DNA of 64,000 nucleotides, from positions 175,293 through 239,292 of the forward strand of contig NZ_JAJQXX010000004.1 of NCBI RefSeq assembly GCF_028767025.1. The letters are read 5' to 3'. Position numbers and translations under genes: made by a program. This document shows, piece by piece, positions 54,012-63,649 of this stretch. How positions within the stretch are numbered: position 1 is the stretch's first letter; each line of letters opens with the position of its first letter. Below the pieces are notes generated by a model, which was not told the DNA's origin, ran no database searches, and saw only the letters and a list, made by a program, of their open reading frames with translations. The stretch comes from Blautia sp. XA-2221. Its GTDB lineage: Bacteria > Bacillota > Clostridia > Lachnospirales > Lachnospiraceae.

Positions 54012-55229
54012 ATGGAAAAATACAACAATTGGAAACTTAAGTTTTATACAATATGGGCAGGGCAGGCAGTATCATTAATCACTAGTGCCATCCTGCAAAT
54101 GGCGATCATTTTTTACCTTACAGAGAAAACAGGATCTGCGATAGTCTTGTCTATGGCTTCACTAGTAGGTTTTTTACCCTATGCGGTCTTTGGACCAGCT
54201 ATTGGTGTATTAGTGGATCGTCATGATAGGAAGAAGATAATGATTGGTGCTGATTTAATTATCGCAGCAGCTGGGGCAGTGCTTGCTATTGTTGCATTGT
54301 ATATGGAGCTACCTATCTGGATGGTTATGGTAGTATTGTTTATCCGTAGCATTGGAACGGCTTTTCACACCCCGGCTCTCAATGCGGTTACGCCACTTTT
54401 AGTACCAGAAGAACAGCTTACGAAATGTGCAGGCTATAGTCAGTCTTTGCAGTCTATAAGCTATATTGTTAGTCCGGCGGTTGCAGCACTCTTATACTCC
54501 GTTTGGGAACTAAATGCTATTATTGCCATCGATGTATTGGGTGCTGTGATTGCATCTATTACGGTAGCAATTGTACGTATTCCTAAGCTGGGTGATCAAG
54601 TGCAAAGTTTGAAACCAAATTTCATACGAGAAATGAAAGAAGGAATGGCTGTACTACGGCAAAATAAAGGATTATTTGCTTTATTACTCGTTGGAACATT
54701 ATATATGTTTGTTTATATGCCCATAAATGCTTTATATCCTTTAATCACTATGGAATATTTTAATGGTACACCGATGTATATTTCTATTACGGAGATTGCT
54801 TATGCCTCTGGTATGTTGATAGGGGGTCTATTATTAGGGTTATTTGGGAATTACCAAAAGCGAATCTTATTAATAACGGCATCCATTTTTATGATGGGGA
54901 TAAGCTTAACCATTTCAGGATTACTTCCCCAAAGTGGATTTTTCATATTTGTAGTCTGCTGTGCAATAATGGGGCTTTCGGTTCCGTTTTACAGCGGTGT
55001 GCAAACAGCTCTTTTTCAGGAGAAAATTAAGCCTGAATATTTAGGACGTGTATTTTCTTTAACTGGAAGTATCATGTCTCTTGCTATGCCAATTGGGTTA
55101 ATTCTTTCTGGATTCTTTGCTGATAGAATCGGTGTAAATCATTGGTTTTTACTATCAGGTATTTTAATTATTTGCATTGCAATAGTTTGCCCAATGATAA
55201 CTGAGATTAGAAAATTTGATTTAAAATAA
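54012..55229 (+). CDS. mef(A): Mef(A)-type macrolide efflux transporter (MFS)
   Basis: A 405-residue MFS protein with 12 helices, the exact length of Mef(A). It pumps 14- and 15-membered macrolides by proton antiport and gives the M phenotype. The N-terminal ~230 and C-terminal ~80 residues are near-identical to Mef(A) as I recall it. The middle (~240-310, around MYISITEIAYASGMLIGG) differs, so this looks like a mosaic or variant. The MFS motif A is present as GVLVDRHDRKK. AGGAGA before the ATG. Followed by msr(D), its partner. Confidence 0.92.
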   Translation: MEKYNNWKLKFYTIWAGQAVSLITSAILQMAIIFYLTEKTGSAIVLSMASLVGFLPYAVFGPAIGVLVDRHDRKKIMIGADLIIAAAGAVLAIVALYMELPIWMVMVVLFIRSIGTAFHTPALNAVTPLLVPEEQLTKCAGYSQSLQSISYIVSPAVAALLYSVWELNAIIAIDVLGAVIASITVAIVRIPKLGDQVQSLKPNFIREMKEGMAVLRQNKGLFALLLVGTLYMFVYMPINALYPLITMEYFNGTPMYISITEIAYASGMLIGGLLLGLFGNYQKRILLITASIFMMGISLTISGLLPQSGFFIFVVCCAIMGLSVPFYSGVQTALFQEKIKPEYLGRVFSLTGSIMSLAMPIGLILSGFFADRIGVNHWFLLSGILIICIAIVCPMITEIRKFDLK

Positions 55230-55249
55230 ACAATATTGGAGGGATATTT

Positions 55250-55270
55250 ATGTATCTTATTTTCATGTAA
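55250..55270 (+). CDS. msrDL: msr leader peptide MYLIFM
   Basis: Six-codon ORF with GGAGGG seven bases upstream. MYLIFM is the described MsrD leader on which macrolides stall the ribosome. Followed by a terminator hairpin. Confidence 0.92.
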   Translation: MYLIFM

Positions 55271-55279
55271 TTCTTCCTG

Positions 55280-55309
55280 CTTGTACGCAGGGTTTTCCCT
55301 GCGTACAAG
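55280..55309 (+). terminator. msr(D) attenuator hairpin
   Basis: GCTTGTACGCAGGG-tt-CCCTGCGTACAAGC, 14-bp perfect stem immediately after the leader; ribosome stalling on MYLIFM should prevent its formation. Confidence 0.85.
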
Positions 55310-55348
55310 CAAATGAAAACATGCGATTATAGACAGGAGGAAAATGTT

Positions 55349-56812
55349 ATGGAATTGATATTAAAAGCAAAAGACATTCGTGTGGAATTTAAAGGACGCG
55401 ATGTTTTAGATATAGATAATTTAGAAGTATATGATTATGACCGTATTGGTTTAGTAGGAGCAAATGGTGCAGGAAAAAGCACTTTATTCAAGGTGCTTTT
55501 AGGCGAATTAACTCCTCTAGGATGTAAAATGAATCGTCTGGGTGAACTTGCCTATATCCCTCAGTTGGACGAAGTAACCTTGCAGGAGGAAAAAGATTTT
55601 GCACTTGTAGGCAAGCTTGGTGTTAAGCAATTAGATATACAAACCTTGAGCGGCGGTGAAGAAACAAGGCTTAAAATAGCACAAGCTTTATCGGCACAGG
55701 TTCATGGTATTTTAGCGGATGAACCTACGAGTCATTTAGACCGTGAAGGAATTGATTTTCTAGTCGGACAGCTAAAATATTTTACAGGTGCACTGTTAGT
55801 TATTAGCCATGACCGCTATTTTCTTGATGAGGTAGTAGATAAAATATGGGAACTGAAAGATGGCAAAATCACTGAGTATTGGGGAAACTATTCTGATTAT
55901 CTTCGTCAGAAAGAGGAAGAACGCAAGAACCAGGTTGCAGAATACGAGCAATTTGTTACCGAACGTGCCCGATTGGAAAGGGCTGCGGAGGAAAAGCGAA
56001 AACAGGCTCGTAAAATAGAACAGAAGGCAAAAGGTGCTTCAAAGAAAAAAAGTACGGAACGTGGAGGGCGTTTGGCTCATCAGAAATCAATGGGAAGTAA
56101 GGAAAAAAAGATGCATAATGCCGCTAAATCTCTAGAGCATCGGATTGCGGCCTTAGGAAATGTAGAAGCTCCGGAAGACATTCGCAGAATTCGTTTCAGG
56201 CAAAGTAAAGCATTGGAGCTCCATAATCCATATCCTATTGTCGGTACGGATATTACTAAAATATTTGGAGATAAGGTATTGTTTGAAGATGCATCTTTTC
56301 AAATTCCGCTTGGAGCAAAAGTGGCTCTAACTGGTGGGAATGGAACAGGAAAAACAACTTTAATCCAAATGATCTTAAACTATGAAGATGGAATTTCTAT
56401 TTCACCTAAGGCAAAAATAGGATACTTTGCACAAAATGGTTACAAGTACAACAGTAATCAGAAAGTCCTGGAGTTTATGAAGGAGGATTGTGATTACAAT
56501 GTTTCAGAAATTCGTTCCGTGCTTGCATCCATGGGGTTTAAACAGAACGATATTGGAAAAAGCTTATCTATTTTAAGCGGTGGTGAAATTATGAAATTAT
56601 TGCTAGCTAAAATGCTTATGGGTAGATATAACATCCTACTAATGGATGAACCGAGCAACTTCCTTGACATACCAAGCCTGGAGGCCTTGGAAATACTAAT
56701 GAAGGAATATGCAGGAACGATCATGTTTATCACCCATGACAAACGGTTACTTGAAAATGTGGCTGATGTAATTTATGAAATTAAAGATAAGAAATTAAAC
56801 TTAGTCCGATAA
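55349..56812 (+). CDS. msr(D): Msr(D)-type ABC-F ribosomal protection protein
   Basis: 487 residues, exactly the Msr(D) length. Two ABC domains: Walker A GANGAGKS (~32-39) and GGNGTGKT, signatures LSGGEETRL and LSGGEIMKL, Walker B ILADEPTS and LLMDEPSN. A linker (~190-250) rich in Arg/Lys/Glu is the antibiotic-resistance domain. ABC-F proteins bind the ribosomal E site and displace macrolides, ketolides and streptogramin B; they do not export. ATG 55349 with AGGAGG fits Msr(D) and not the longer frame from 55313. Confidence 0.95.
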   Translation: MELILKAKDIRVEFKGRDVLDIDNLEVYDYDRIGLVGANGAGKSTLFKVLLGELTPLGCKMNRLGELAYIPQLDEVTLQEEKDFALVGKLGVKQLDIQTLSGGEETRLKIAQALSAQVHGILADEPTSHLDREGIDFLVGQLKYFTGALLVISHDRYFLDEVVDKIWELKDGKITEYWGNYSDYLRQKEEERKNQVAEYEQFVTERARLERAAEEKRKQARKIEQKAKGASKKKSTERGGRLAHQKSMGSKEKKMHNAAKSLEHRIAALGNVEAPEDIRRIRFRQSKALELHNPYPIVGTDITKIFGDKVLFEDASFQIPLGAKVALTGGNGTGKTTLIQMILNYEDGISISPKAKIGYFAQNGYKYNSNQKVLEFMKEDCDYNVSEIRSVLASMGFKQNDIGKSLSILSGGEIMKLLLAKMLMGRYNILLMDEPSNFLDIPSLEALEILMKEYAGTIMFITHDKRLLENVADVIYEIKDKKLNLVR

Positions 56813-56908
56813 TTATTTTACTTTTCGTATTTGACAGATCGTAAGTAGGCCGTGAAAGAGGTTATTGATTTTAACTAAACGTTAAGTAGGTTAGACCTCT
56901 AATCAGAA

Positions 56909-58766
56909 ATAGGGTAGAGGGAAAATAAATATTTTCGCCCCTCCCATTGAACCGTACGTACGGGTCTCGTATACGGCTCTACAATTTATATTCCAACTTT
57001 AACTAAGTAATAGGATAAGGGATTGAGCAGACCGGCTCCATCTTTTATCCTATTTTCAAGTAAATCCTTGCTGATAATGAAATTCACTACGTTCATTCCG
57101 CTTCTTTTGTACCAACCCAGTCTCGAATTTGCAACTTTAAATATCTCTTTATTGCTAAATCCGTTCTTATGTCTCCAGTTCAGATAGCTTAGATTCCGAT
57201 AAATGGTTTTGGGTCTCTTCCATTGCTTCATGACAATTACTCTGATTTTATGCCTCAGCCATTCCCCGAACTCTTCCAGAAACAGTTTCATCATTCCAAT
57301 TCTAAAATAATTTATCCACCCTCGTACAATCTCGTTTACTCTTTTAATTGTAACTGCAAGTGGTCTCGCTACCGCTTTTCCTCTTTTCAGATATTCGCTC
57401 AGCCTCTTTTTCAGTTTCTTTTTCTTTTCATTGGTCGGTCTGACTTTCCATTCCGAACCATTCTTTAGGAATGTGAATCCAAGATATTTACTTCTTGTCG
57501 GTCTTACCACTTTCGTTTTCGTAGCATTTACTTTCAGGAATAGCTTTCTTTCTAACCAGCTACAAATGGATTTCATTACTCGATTGGCTGCTATCTCACT
57601 TTTGGTGAATATCAACACATCATCGGCATACCTTGTGAAACGAAGTCCTCTTTGCTCCAGTTCTTTATCTAACTTATCAAGATAGACATTAGAACATACA
57701 ACCGAAAGTGGACCACCCTGAGGTACTCCCGTGATAGTCGCTTTTTCCAGTCCTTTTTCCATTACTCCTGCTTTCAGATATTTCCGAATCAGATTTAATG
57801 TGGTACTATCGTTTACTTGCTCTCTTAATATCTGAATTAATTTATCGTGATTTACTTTATCGAAAAACTGTTCAATGTCTATATCTATAACCCATTCATA
57901 GCCTTCATTCAGATAGTAAAGTGCTTGTCTGATTGCATCGTGACAACTTCTGCCCGGTCTAAACCCATAACTATATTCACTAAATATTTTCTCATAGATA
58001 TCTGATATTGGCTGTGCGATTGCTTGTTGAATGGTTCTATCCAATGCTGTTGGTATTCCCAACGGACGTTGTTTTCCATTCTCTTTCGGAATATATACTC
58101 TTCGCACCGGTTTGGGCATATAAGTTCTATTTCTAATAGACGTAACAATCATGTCCTTGTTTTCCCTTATATAATCCCCCAGTTCCTCTACAGTAATTCC
58201 ATCTATACCACCCGCACCTTTGTTGGCTACCACTTTTTGATATGCTCTGTTCAGATTTTCTTTTGATAAAATCACTTCTATTAATTCCATTGTTGTTACT
58301 CCTCTGACTTATCCCAAAATTCATACATAACACCCCTCTGAATATAGACAGTATTCCTCGGTTACGCTCCTACTTTTCCTGTCCATTCGATTTCTGGCTC
58401 ATGTATCATTTTAATCATAACGATTCGTACTATAAATCGTTTCAGTCCTTCAGCCTTTACGCCTACTATGACATCATCTGACTCCCTCTCCAAACCTTTT
58501 TCGACCATACCTTTCGGTATGTGAGTAGGGTCTCCCGAGGTAAGGCACTAATCTTTCATTCCACAACCTCTTGATTTACAACTTCGGTTTACGTTTACCA
58601 TTTGGGCTTCGATTTGATTTGCAATCTTACCCACCTAATCGCCTTATCAAGTTTCTGTTCGTAGGCTCAAGAACTTTGCTACACCACTTCCTCCATCCAT
58701 ACCGTTACTGATACCGACTTGTGGTTCGCTACACTTGGCGGTAAATACCCGTGACTGGACTCGCAC
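56909..58766 (-). mobile_element. Group II intron
   Basis: On the minus strand the 5' end is GTGCGAG (58766) followed by the conserved GGGTATTTACCGCC and AGTGTAGCGAACC region of domain I. Near the 3' end the catalytic domain V reads GAGCCGTATACGAGACCCG, CGTACGGTTC (~56945-56985), with domain VI up to about 56909. It carries one reverse transcriptase gene. Length ~1.86 kb is normal. Boundaries are estimated from domain positions. Confidence 0.85.
56986..58290 (-). CDS. ltrA: Group II intron reverse transcriptase/maturase
   Basis: 434 residues. RT domain with fingers-palm motifs (GGIDGITVEEL; FRPGRSCHDAI; GVPQGGPLS; RYADD with two catalytic Asp), then the maturase X domain with IVRGWINYFR. It ends ~20 residues after that with no HNH endonuclease, so it is an endonuclease-minus type that targets by RNA pairing and strand-specific priming. 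ATG preceded by GAGGAG. Makes the intron mobile and helps splicing. Confidence 0.92.
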   Translation of the reverse strand: MELIEVILSKENLNRAYQKVVANKGAGGIDGITVEELGDYIRENKDMIVTSIRNRTYMPKPVRRVYIPKENGKQRPLGIPTALDRTIQQAIAQPISDIYEKIFSEYSYGFRPGRSCHDAIRQALYYLNEGYEWVIDIDIEQFFDKVNHDKLIQILREQVNDSTTLNLIRKYLKAGVMEKGLEKATITGVPQGGPLSVVCSNVYLDKLDKELEQRGLRFTRYADDVLIFTKSEIAANRVMKSICSWLERKLFLKVNATKTKVVRPTRSKYLGFTFLKNGSEWKVRPTNEKKKKLKKRLSEYLKRGKAVARPLAVTIKRVNEIVRGWINYFRIGMMKLFLEEFGEWLRHKIRVIVMKQWKRPKTIYRNLSYLNWRHKNGFSNKEIFKVANSRLGWYKRSGMNVVNFIISKDLLENRIKDGAGLLNPLSYYLVKVGI

Positions 58767-58803
58767 CAGTAAGATTAGCGCCATGCTCGGCACACAAAAT
58801 AAG

Positions 58804-58830
58804 GCCTTCAAGATGAATTTTGAAGGCCCC
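58804..58830 (+). terminator. Hairpin beside the intron insertion site
   Basis: GGCCTTCAA-gatgaa-TTTTGAAGGCC, 9-11 bp stem, 40 bp from the intron 5' end; acts on the transcript toward the nucleotidyltransferase gene. Confidence 0.6.
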
Positions 58831-58866
58831 CTTTCCATAGAAATATACGTAAAGCATAAGGAACAC

Positions 58867-58908
58867 ATGGCAAAAAAGGCGTTTCTCAGCATGGGATATA
58901 GCTTTTGA
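58867..58908 (+). CDS. Possible 13-residue leader peptide
   Basis: ATG GCA AAA AAG to TGA encodes MAKKAFLSMGYSF, with AAGGA four bases upstream, ending 21 bp before the nucleotidyltransferase ATG and behind a hairpin. Layout resembles the two verified leaders upstream in the same operon region; a longer frame of 41 codons (from 58783) also exists. Weak. Confidence 0.25.
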   Translation: MAKKAFLSMGYSF

Positions 58909-58929
58909 TATTGAAAGGAGTGATTCAGT

Positions 58930-59784
58930 ATGATAGATAATATTATTCAATCAGTGACAGAAAAATTATCCTCTTTGCCTTATATAGAAGGCATCGTATT
59001 AGGGGGTTCCCGTGCAAGAGGCACCCATACAGAGGATTCTGATATAGATATCGGAATCTATTACAAATCAGAATCATTTGACATTACAGCGATTAATCAA
59101 ATTGCTACAGAGTTGGATGATGAGAATAGAAATAACCTGGTTGTACCTCCCGGAGCGTGGGGTGATTGGATTAATGGCGGCGGATGGTTAGTTATAAATG
59201 GGTATCATGTTGACTTGATTTTACGTGATATAAAACGGGTGGAACAAATAATCAAAGATACGGAGCAAGGAATTGTTACTGCCAATTATCAGACTGGGCA
59301 TCCCCATGGTTATATAAGTGCTATGTATCGTGGAGAATTGGCGATCAGCAAGATACAATATGCTAAAAATGAAAGCTTATGCGAATTAAAAAATCAGGCG
59401 GAAATTTACCCTGGTGCTCTAAAGAAGAGCTTGATAAACTTTTTTTTATTTGAAGCAGAGTTCTCTTTAATGTTTGTAAAAGCAAATGCGGGAGCAGAGG
59501 ATAAATATTATATTGCAGGCCATGTTTTTCGTATTATTTCATGCTTAAATCAAGTACTATTTGCATGCAATAATGCTTATTGCATTAACGAAAAGAAAGC
59601 TATAAAACTGCTTGAAACTTTTGAATATAAACCTGAAAAATATGCCGAAAGGGTTAATCATATTTTTGAAGTACTCAGTCTTTCACTTTTTGAATGCTAC
59701 GATATGACCGAGAAGCTTTATAAAGAAGTGAAAAAAATTGCAACGGAGATAAATAACTTTTTAAACGAGGGGGAATTCAGATGA
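58930..59784 (+). CDS. Nucleotidyltransferase-domain protein
   Basis: 284 residues. The NTase signature GGSRARGTHTEDSDIDIG (~21-38) contains the two catalytic acidic residues DxD. A helical C-terminal region (DUF4037-like) follows. The fold is that of aminoglycoside nucleotidyltransferases and related antibiotic-modifying enzymes; the substrate is unknown. AAAGGAG before the ATG. Overlaps the methyltransferase gene by 4 bp. The pair next to mef/msr is known from macrolide elements. Confidence 0.85.
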   Translation: MIDNIIQSVTEKLSSLPYIEGIVLGGSRARGTHTEDSDIDIGIYYKSESFDITAINQIATELDDENRNNLVVPPGAWGDWINGGGWLVINGYHVDLILRDIKRVEQIIKDTEQGIVTANYQTGHPHGYISAMYRGELAISKIQYAKNESLCELKNQAEIYPGALKKSLINFFLFEAEFSLMFVKANAGAEDKYYIAGHVFRIISCLNQVLFACNNAYCINEKKAIKLLETFEYKPEKYAERVNHIFEVLSLSLFECYDMTEKLYKEVKKIATEINNFLNEGEFR

Positions 59785-60521
59785 AAGAAAACAAATATGA
59801 TGATAATATATTTTTTCAAAAATACAGTCAAATGAGTCGCTCACAGCAGGGACTAGCCGGTGCAGGAGAATGGGAAACATTGAGAAAGCTGCTGCCGGAT
59901 TTTAAAGATAAGCGTGTGCTTGATTTAGGATGCGGCTATGGATGGCACTGTATTTATGCGATGGAACACGGAGCGTCTTCTGTTGTAGGTGTTGATATTT
60001 CTCATAAAATGCTCGAGGTAGCCAAAGAAAAAACACATTTTCCACAGGTTGAATATAAATGCTGTGCTATAGAAGATGTGGAATTCCCAGAGGAGAGTTT
60101 TGATGTAATATTAAGTTCACTTGCGTTTCACTATGTAGCAGATTATGAGATTTTAGTAAAAAAGATATATAGAATACTGAAGTCTGGTGGTAAGCTAGTT
60201 TTTACGGTTGAACATCCTGTTTTTACTGCCTATGGAACACAAGACTGGCATTATAACGAAAAAGGAAAAATACTGCATTTTCCGGTGGATAATTATTATT
60301 ATGAGGGCAAACGGACAGCTGTGTTTTTGGGAGAAAAGGTTACAAAATATCATAGAACACTGACCACATATCTAAATACACTGCTTTCAAATGGTTTTAT
60401 AATAAATCATATTGTGGAGCCGCAGCCGCCGGAAAACATGATGGATATTCCGGGGATGCAGGATGAAATGCGCCGTCCCATGATGCTGATTGTATCGGCG
60501 AACAAAAAAGTGGATAGATAG
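59781..60521 (+). CDS. Class I SAM-dependent methyltransferase
   Basis: 246 residues. SAM-binding motif I VLDLGCGYGWHCIY (~55-68), acidic motif II VVGVDIS, and post-motif block DVILSSLAFHYV. Methyltransf_11/25-like fold with a C-terminal arm containing EPQPPENMM. Substrate unknown; not an Erm rRNA methylase by sequence (no Erm blocks). Coupled to the nucleotidyltransferase, so the two probably modify the same small molecule. Confidence 0.88.
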   Translation: MKENKYDDNIFFQKYSQMSRSQQGLAGAGEWETLRKLLPDFKDKRVLDLGCGYGWHCIYAMEHGASSVVGVDISHKMLEVAKEKTHFPQVEYKCCAIEDVEFPEESFDVILSSLAFHYVADYEILVKKIYRILKSGGKLVFTVEHPVFTAYGTQDWHYNEKGKILHFPVDNYYYEGKRTAVFLGEKVTKYHRTLTTYLNTLLSNGFIINHIVEPQPPENMMDIPGMQDEMRRPMMLIVSANKKVDR

Positions 60522-60558
60522 AACTAAAACACCTATAAGGTATAAATGGAGGTAATTT

Positions 60559-60717
60559 ATGTTTAAAGAAAAAATTATTATAGAGATGAAAGAAGTATTC
60601 AAAGAGATTCCGATATCTATATCAGAATTTTCTGTATGGGTGCCTCTTGCACGTGAGCCCCCTAATACGATGCCTTCTATAAAAGGCAAAGATGATAATT
60701 TCTCTGTTACTATTTGA
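60559..60717 (+). pseudogene. Truncated ORF fused to an inverted gene fragment
   Basis: GGAGG and ATG 60559 encode about 15 plausible residues (MFKEKIIIEMKEVFK) that look like the start of another gene. From 60606 onward the sequence is the reverse complement of a nucleotidyltransferase 5' end, so the rest of the reading frame is meaningless. A recombination scar. Confidence 0.6.
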
Positions 60718-60734
60718 ATAACATTACCTACCAT
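60606..60734 (-). pseudogene. 5' fragment of a second nucleotidyltransferase, inverted
   Basis: 129 bp on the minus strand match the first 129 bp of the gene at 58930 (about 13 differences by eye) and encode MVGNVIQIVTEKLSSLPFIE up to NSDIDIGI. Then the match ends. It forms an inverted repeat with 58930-59058 that encloses the nucleotidyltransferase/methyltransferase pair. Confidence 0.85.
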
Positions 60735-60748
60735 ATAAACATCCTCCT

Positions 60749-60973
60749 TTATTCGTTAGATATTTTTATTTCTTCTCCATCTGGTAAAATAAATGCCTGC
60801 ACAAACTTGACACCTAGCACATCAGCAATGGCCTTCAACTCATCCAAGGTTACTGTTTCTCGTTGTAATTTTTTATTGAAATTCTGTGGAGTCTGGCCAA
60901 TACGTCTAGCAAGTTCGGAAACACTTATATTCATTTGCTCACACAGTTCTTTAATCATTTCTGCCGTAGTCAT
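60749..60973 (-). CDS. Small XRE-family HTH regulator
   Basis: 74 residues with a Cro/C1 helix-turn-helix (VSELARRIGQTPQNFNKKL, ~18-36). GGAGG before the ATG. Only the DNA-binding domain is present. It lies between the resistance genes and the recombinases and may regulate either. Confidence 0.85.
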   Translation of the reverse strand: MTTAEMIKELCEQMNISVSELARRIGQTPQNFNKKLQRETVTLDELKAIADVLGVKFVQAFILPDGEEIKISNE

Positions 60974-61071
60974 ACAGCACCTCCAAGTTTACGCTAAGAA
61001 TATTATAAACCATTTGGTTGATAAACACAATAGTTATTAAAATATTATTATAATCAGCAAGCAAAAGAAAA

Positions 61072-61098
61072 CCCACAACTCTACTGTAGAGTCATGGG
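61072..61098. terminator. Hairpin after the serine recombinase gene
   Basis: CCCA-ca-ACTCTAC-t-GTAGAGT-ca-TGGG, near-perfect palindrome between the recombinase stop and the XRE gene. Confidence 0.55.
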
Positions 61099-61115
61099 CT
61101 ATTTACTTCTGGTTT

Positions 61116-62678
61116 TCATATTTCCATTTCGATGCCAGATTTGAAGGCTATGACGAAGTGGCCTTCATAGACTGTAACGCTCTGGATTATCTTCCTTACA
61201 AGCTTATCATCATATTCTAAGGTGCGGAATTTGTTCTTGCGGATAAATTCAATCAGCTCATTGATTCGCTCGTTCTCGCCACTGAGGGAGGCATCTTCTA
61301 CTAAAAGGATCTGTCGCTTGTCTCTCAGCTCATCAATCTCATCTGCTAAGTGGTCATAGTCTTGACCCTTGTTCGCCAGCTTGATTAGTTCTTTTTGTTT
61401 TTCCTCTAGTGAGTTGTTAATCTCTGAAATTTGGTATTCTGTGGTTTCGCCAATCACAGCATGAATATTCTCTTCCAGTGTCTTTATCATATTGTTCCCA
61501 CCTGCAAGTAGCTTATTAATCGCAGTCATTACTGCACCATAAAGTTCATCTTCTTTTACGGTTCGGTTCTTACAAACTTCAGGACCTTGCTCGATTCTAG
61601 TCACGCATCGCCAGACAAATTCTTTTCTTCCGTGGATATTCCAATAGACCCGTCTATAAATATCGCCACAATCTCCACAGAAGGTGATGGCACTTAAAGC
61701 GTACTTGCTACTGTAAATTCTTTTGTTCTTGCCTTCTCCTGTGTAGATATTGCTTCTCCGATGAATTTCTTCTTGCGCCTGCAAAAATAACTCTTTAGGA
61801 ATAATCGCTTCATGGCTATTTTCAACATAATATTGGGGAACATGCCCTTCATTTTTCACTCGTTTCTTGGTCAGAAAATCTACTGTGACAGTCTTTTGCA
61901 GAAGGGCATCTCCGATGTATTTTTCGTTTTGAAGTATCTTCTTAACTGATTCTGGTCGCCATCTTGGTTTTCCCGCTGCTGTTAAAATACCATCCTTTTC
62001 AAGGGCTCGACCAATGCCCACTAGACTCTGACCCTCAAGGTATTCTCGGTAGATGCGTTTGATAATCTCAGCTTCTTCGGGGACAATAGTTAAATTTCCA
62101 TCTTCATCTTTCGTGTAGCCCATAAATCGCTTATGGTTGACCTGCACCTTTCCTTGTTGGTATCGGTACTGTAGCCCAAGCTTAACGTTTTGTGAAAGGC
62201 TCTGGCTTTCCTGCTGTGCCAAAGATGCCATAATAGTCAGCAAAACCTCACCTTTGGCATCCGTGGTGTTGATGTTCTCTTTCTCAAAATAAACTGATAT
62301 GTTCTTATCCTTGAGCTGTCTAATGTATTGAAGGCAGTCTAGGGTGTTACGCGCAAATCGGCTGATGGATTTTGTAATAACCATGTCGATGTTACCGTCC
62401 ATACACTCTGCAATCATGCGATTAAATTCGTCACGCTTTTTAGTGTTCGTACCAGAGATACCATCATCTGCAAAGATGCCAGCAAACTCCCATTCATTAT
62501 TTTTCTTTATAAACTCTGTATAGTGTGAGACCTGAACCTCATAGCTAGAATTTTGTTCTTCTGTTTCTGTAGAAACACGGCAATAGGCAGCAACACGAAG
62601 TTTCTTTATCTTTTCTTTTGCGGCTGTACTTCCTACTCTTTTACGAGCAGGAATAACCATTATATTTTTCTCTGTCAC
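61116..62678 (-). CDS. Large serine recombinase
   Basis: 520 residues. N-terminal catalytic domain with Ser in AYCRVSTE (Ser36), [15 protein letters not shown]; then the Recombinase domain and a zinc ribbon (CGDCG..CKN), and a coiled coil. Cuts and joins DNA through a phosphoserine intermediate and moves the transposon. GTG 62678 is the initiator with GAGG six bases before it, overlapping the upstream stop region. Last of three recombinase genes. Confidence 0.92.
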   Translation of the reverse strand: MTEKNIMVIPARKRVGSTAAKEKIKKLRVAAYCRVSTETEEQNSSYEVQVSHYTEFIKKNNEWEFAGIFADDGISGTNTKKRDEFNRMIAECMDGNIDMVITKSISRFARNTLDCLQYIRQLKDKNISVYFEKENINTTDAKGEVLLTIMASLAQQESQSLSQNVKLGLQYRYQQGKVQVNHKRFMGYTKDEDGNLTIVPEEAEIIKRIYREYLEGQSLVGIGRALEKDGILTAAGKPRWRPESVKKILQNEKYIGDALLQKTVTVDFLTKKRVKNEGHVPQYYVENSHEAIIPKELFLQAQEEIHRRSNIYTGEGKNKRIYSSKYALSAITFCGDCGDIYRRVYWNIHGRKEFVWRCVTRIEQGPEVCKNRTVKEDELYGAVMTAINKLLAGGNNMIKTLEENIHAVIGETTEYQISEINNSLEEKQKELIKLANKGQDYDHLADEIDELRDKRQILLVEDASLSGENERINELIEFIRKNKFRTLEYDDKLVRKIIQSVTVYEGHFVIAFKSGIEMEI

Positions 62679-62679
62679 T

Positions 62680-63096
62680 TTATTCCTCGCTTTCTATCAG
62701 ACTGTATAAGTATTCTGCTCGTTCAAAAGGATCCACTGGCATCTTATTATCTGCCTTTTTCATTTTGAATCGTTCTTTGGGAGGGGGAGAGGTGAAAGCG
62801 GCAAGCTCTACCACTCGTCCTAAATCCTTTGCACGTTTATCTCTAACTTCTTCAGCTTTATCAAATATCTCTTTATCAATAATTGCTGGATACGTATCAT
62901 TTCCAAGGTAGTTGACGTTTTTCAAAATGCGCCCCATCACAGAATGTGTCTTTTCAATACCTGCCTGTTCGCCAGCCACTGTAAGGGATAGTCCTGATAT
63001 GTATTTCTCAAAGAATACCTTTACTTGACCTGCTGCCTTTTCATCGACAGTAACCACTCCATCTTGAATTTTGTATCCATATGGAATATATGCCAT
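62680..63096 (-). CDS. Recombinase-domain protein without catalytic domain
   Basis: 138 residues that resemble only the DNA-binding Recombinase domain of large serine recombinases ([29 protein letters not shown]), with no Ser-containing resolvase domain. A gene of this size between two full recombinase genes is a recurring arrangement in clostridial elements, so it is probably an accessory subunit and not a fragment. ATG directly follows the previous stop. Confidence 0.78.
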   Translation of the reverse strand: MAYIPYGYKIQDGVVTVDEKAAGQVKVFFEKYISGLSLTVAGEQAGIEKTHSVMGRILKNVNYLGNDTYPAIIDKEIFDKAEEVRDKRAKDLGRVVELAAFTSPPPKERFKMKKADNKMPVDPFERAEYLYSLIESEE

Positions 63097-63640
63097 TTAT
63101 CTCACCACCTTTTCTTTCAGGGAAAGACCGCATTTCAAATTGAATGTCAGCTCATCCCTGGAATTTACAATGATGTTCACTACAAATTCTTCAAATAGTT
63201 CTTCCGTGTAGTCACCATTAAAATTATCTGCTGACACATAATTAATGAGGTCCTTTATCTCGTTTGCTCGCAAAACCCCACTCGCAGAGTTCGTTACCAG
63301 GTTTGTTTTTTCGGTAGTAAGATTTTTAATCTCACTATCTAAAACATTTCGTTCCTGATTAAAAAGAGCAGGTTCTAGGAAACCTTTGGACATCAGTGCA
63401 ATAAGGGTATTGCGTTCTTCCAATAGTTACTCCATTAGCTTATCAATAGCGTCCATTCTTTCACGGTCGCTTTCTTCATCGATTTGGCTAACTGACTTGA
63501 AAAGTGGTTCTAGGATTAGCTTATGACTGAAAGCAAGCTTATTCATCATGGTTGTCAATGTGGCTTTGATTTCCCCATCTCGCAAAAACAACATGGAGCA
63601 ACTTTCTTTATCTTCGATACTATCTCAACATGTGTCGTGG
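63097..63640 (-). pseudogene. C-terminal remnant of a third serine recombinase
   Basis: The C terminus (LLEERNTLIALMSKG.. to EKVVR) is open from 63423 to 63097. Upstream in the same frame, MLFLRDGEIKATLTTMMNKL to DAIDKLME is read, ended by TAA at 63427-63429 where CAA is expected. The N-terminal catalytic domain is gone: at about 63640 the sequence passes into an IS256-type transposase. Non-functional. Confidence 0.8.
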
Positions 63641-63649
63641 ATAAGGTAA

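Noticed and set aside
58750..58770. tRNA T-arm-like sequence
   Set aside because: It is the 5' end of the group II intron (GTGCGAG) with its flank, and no other tRNA parts are present.
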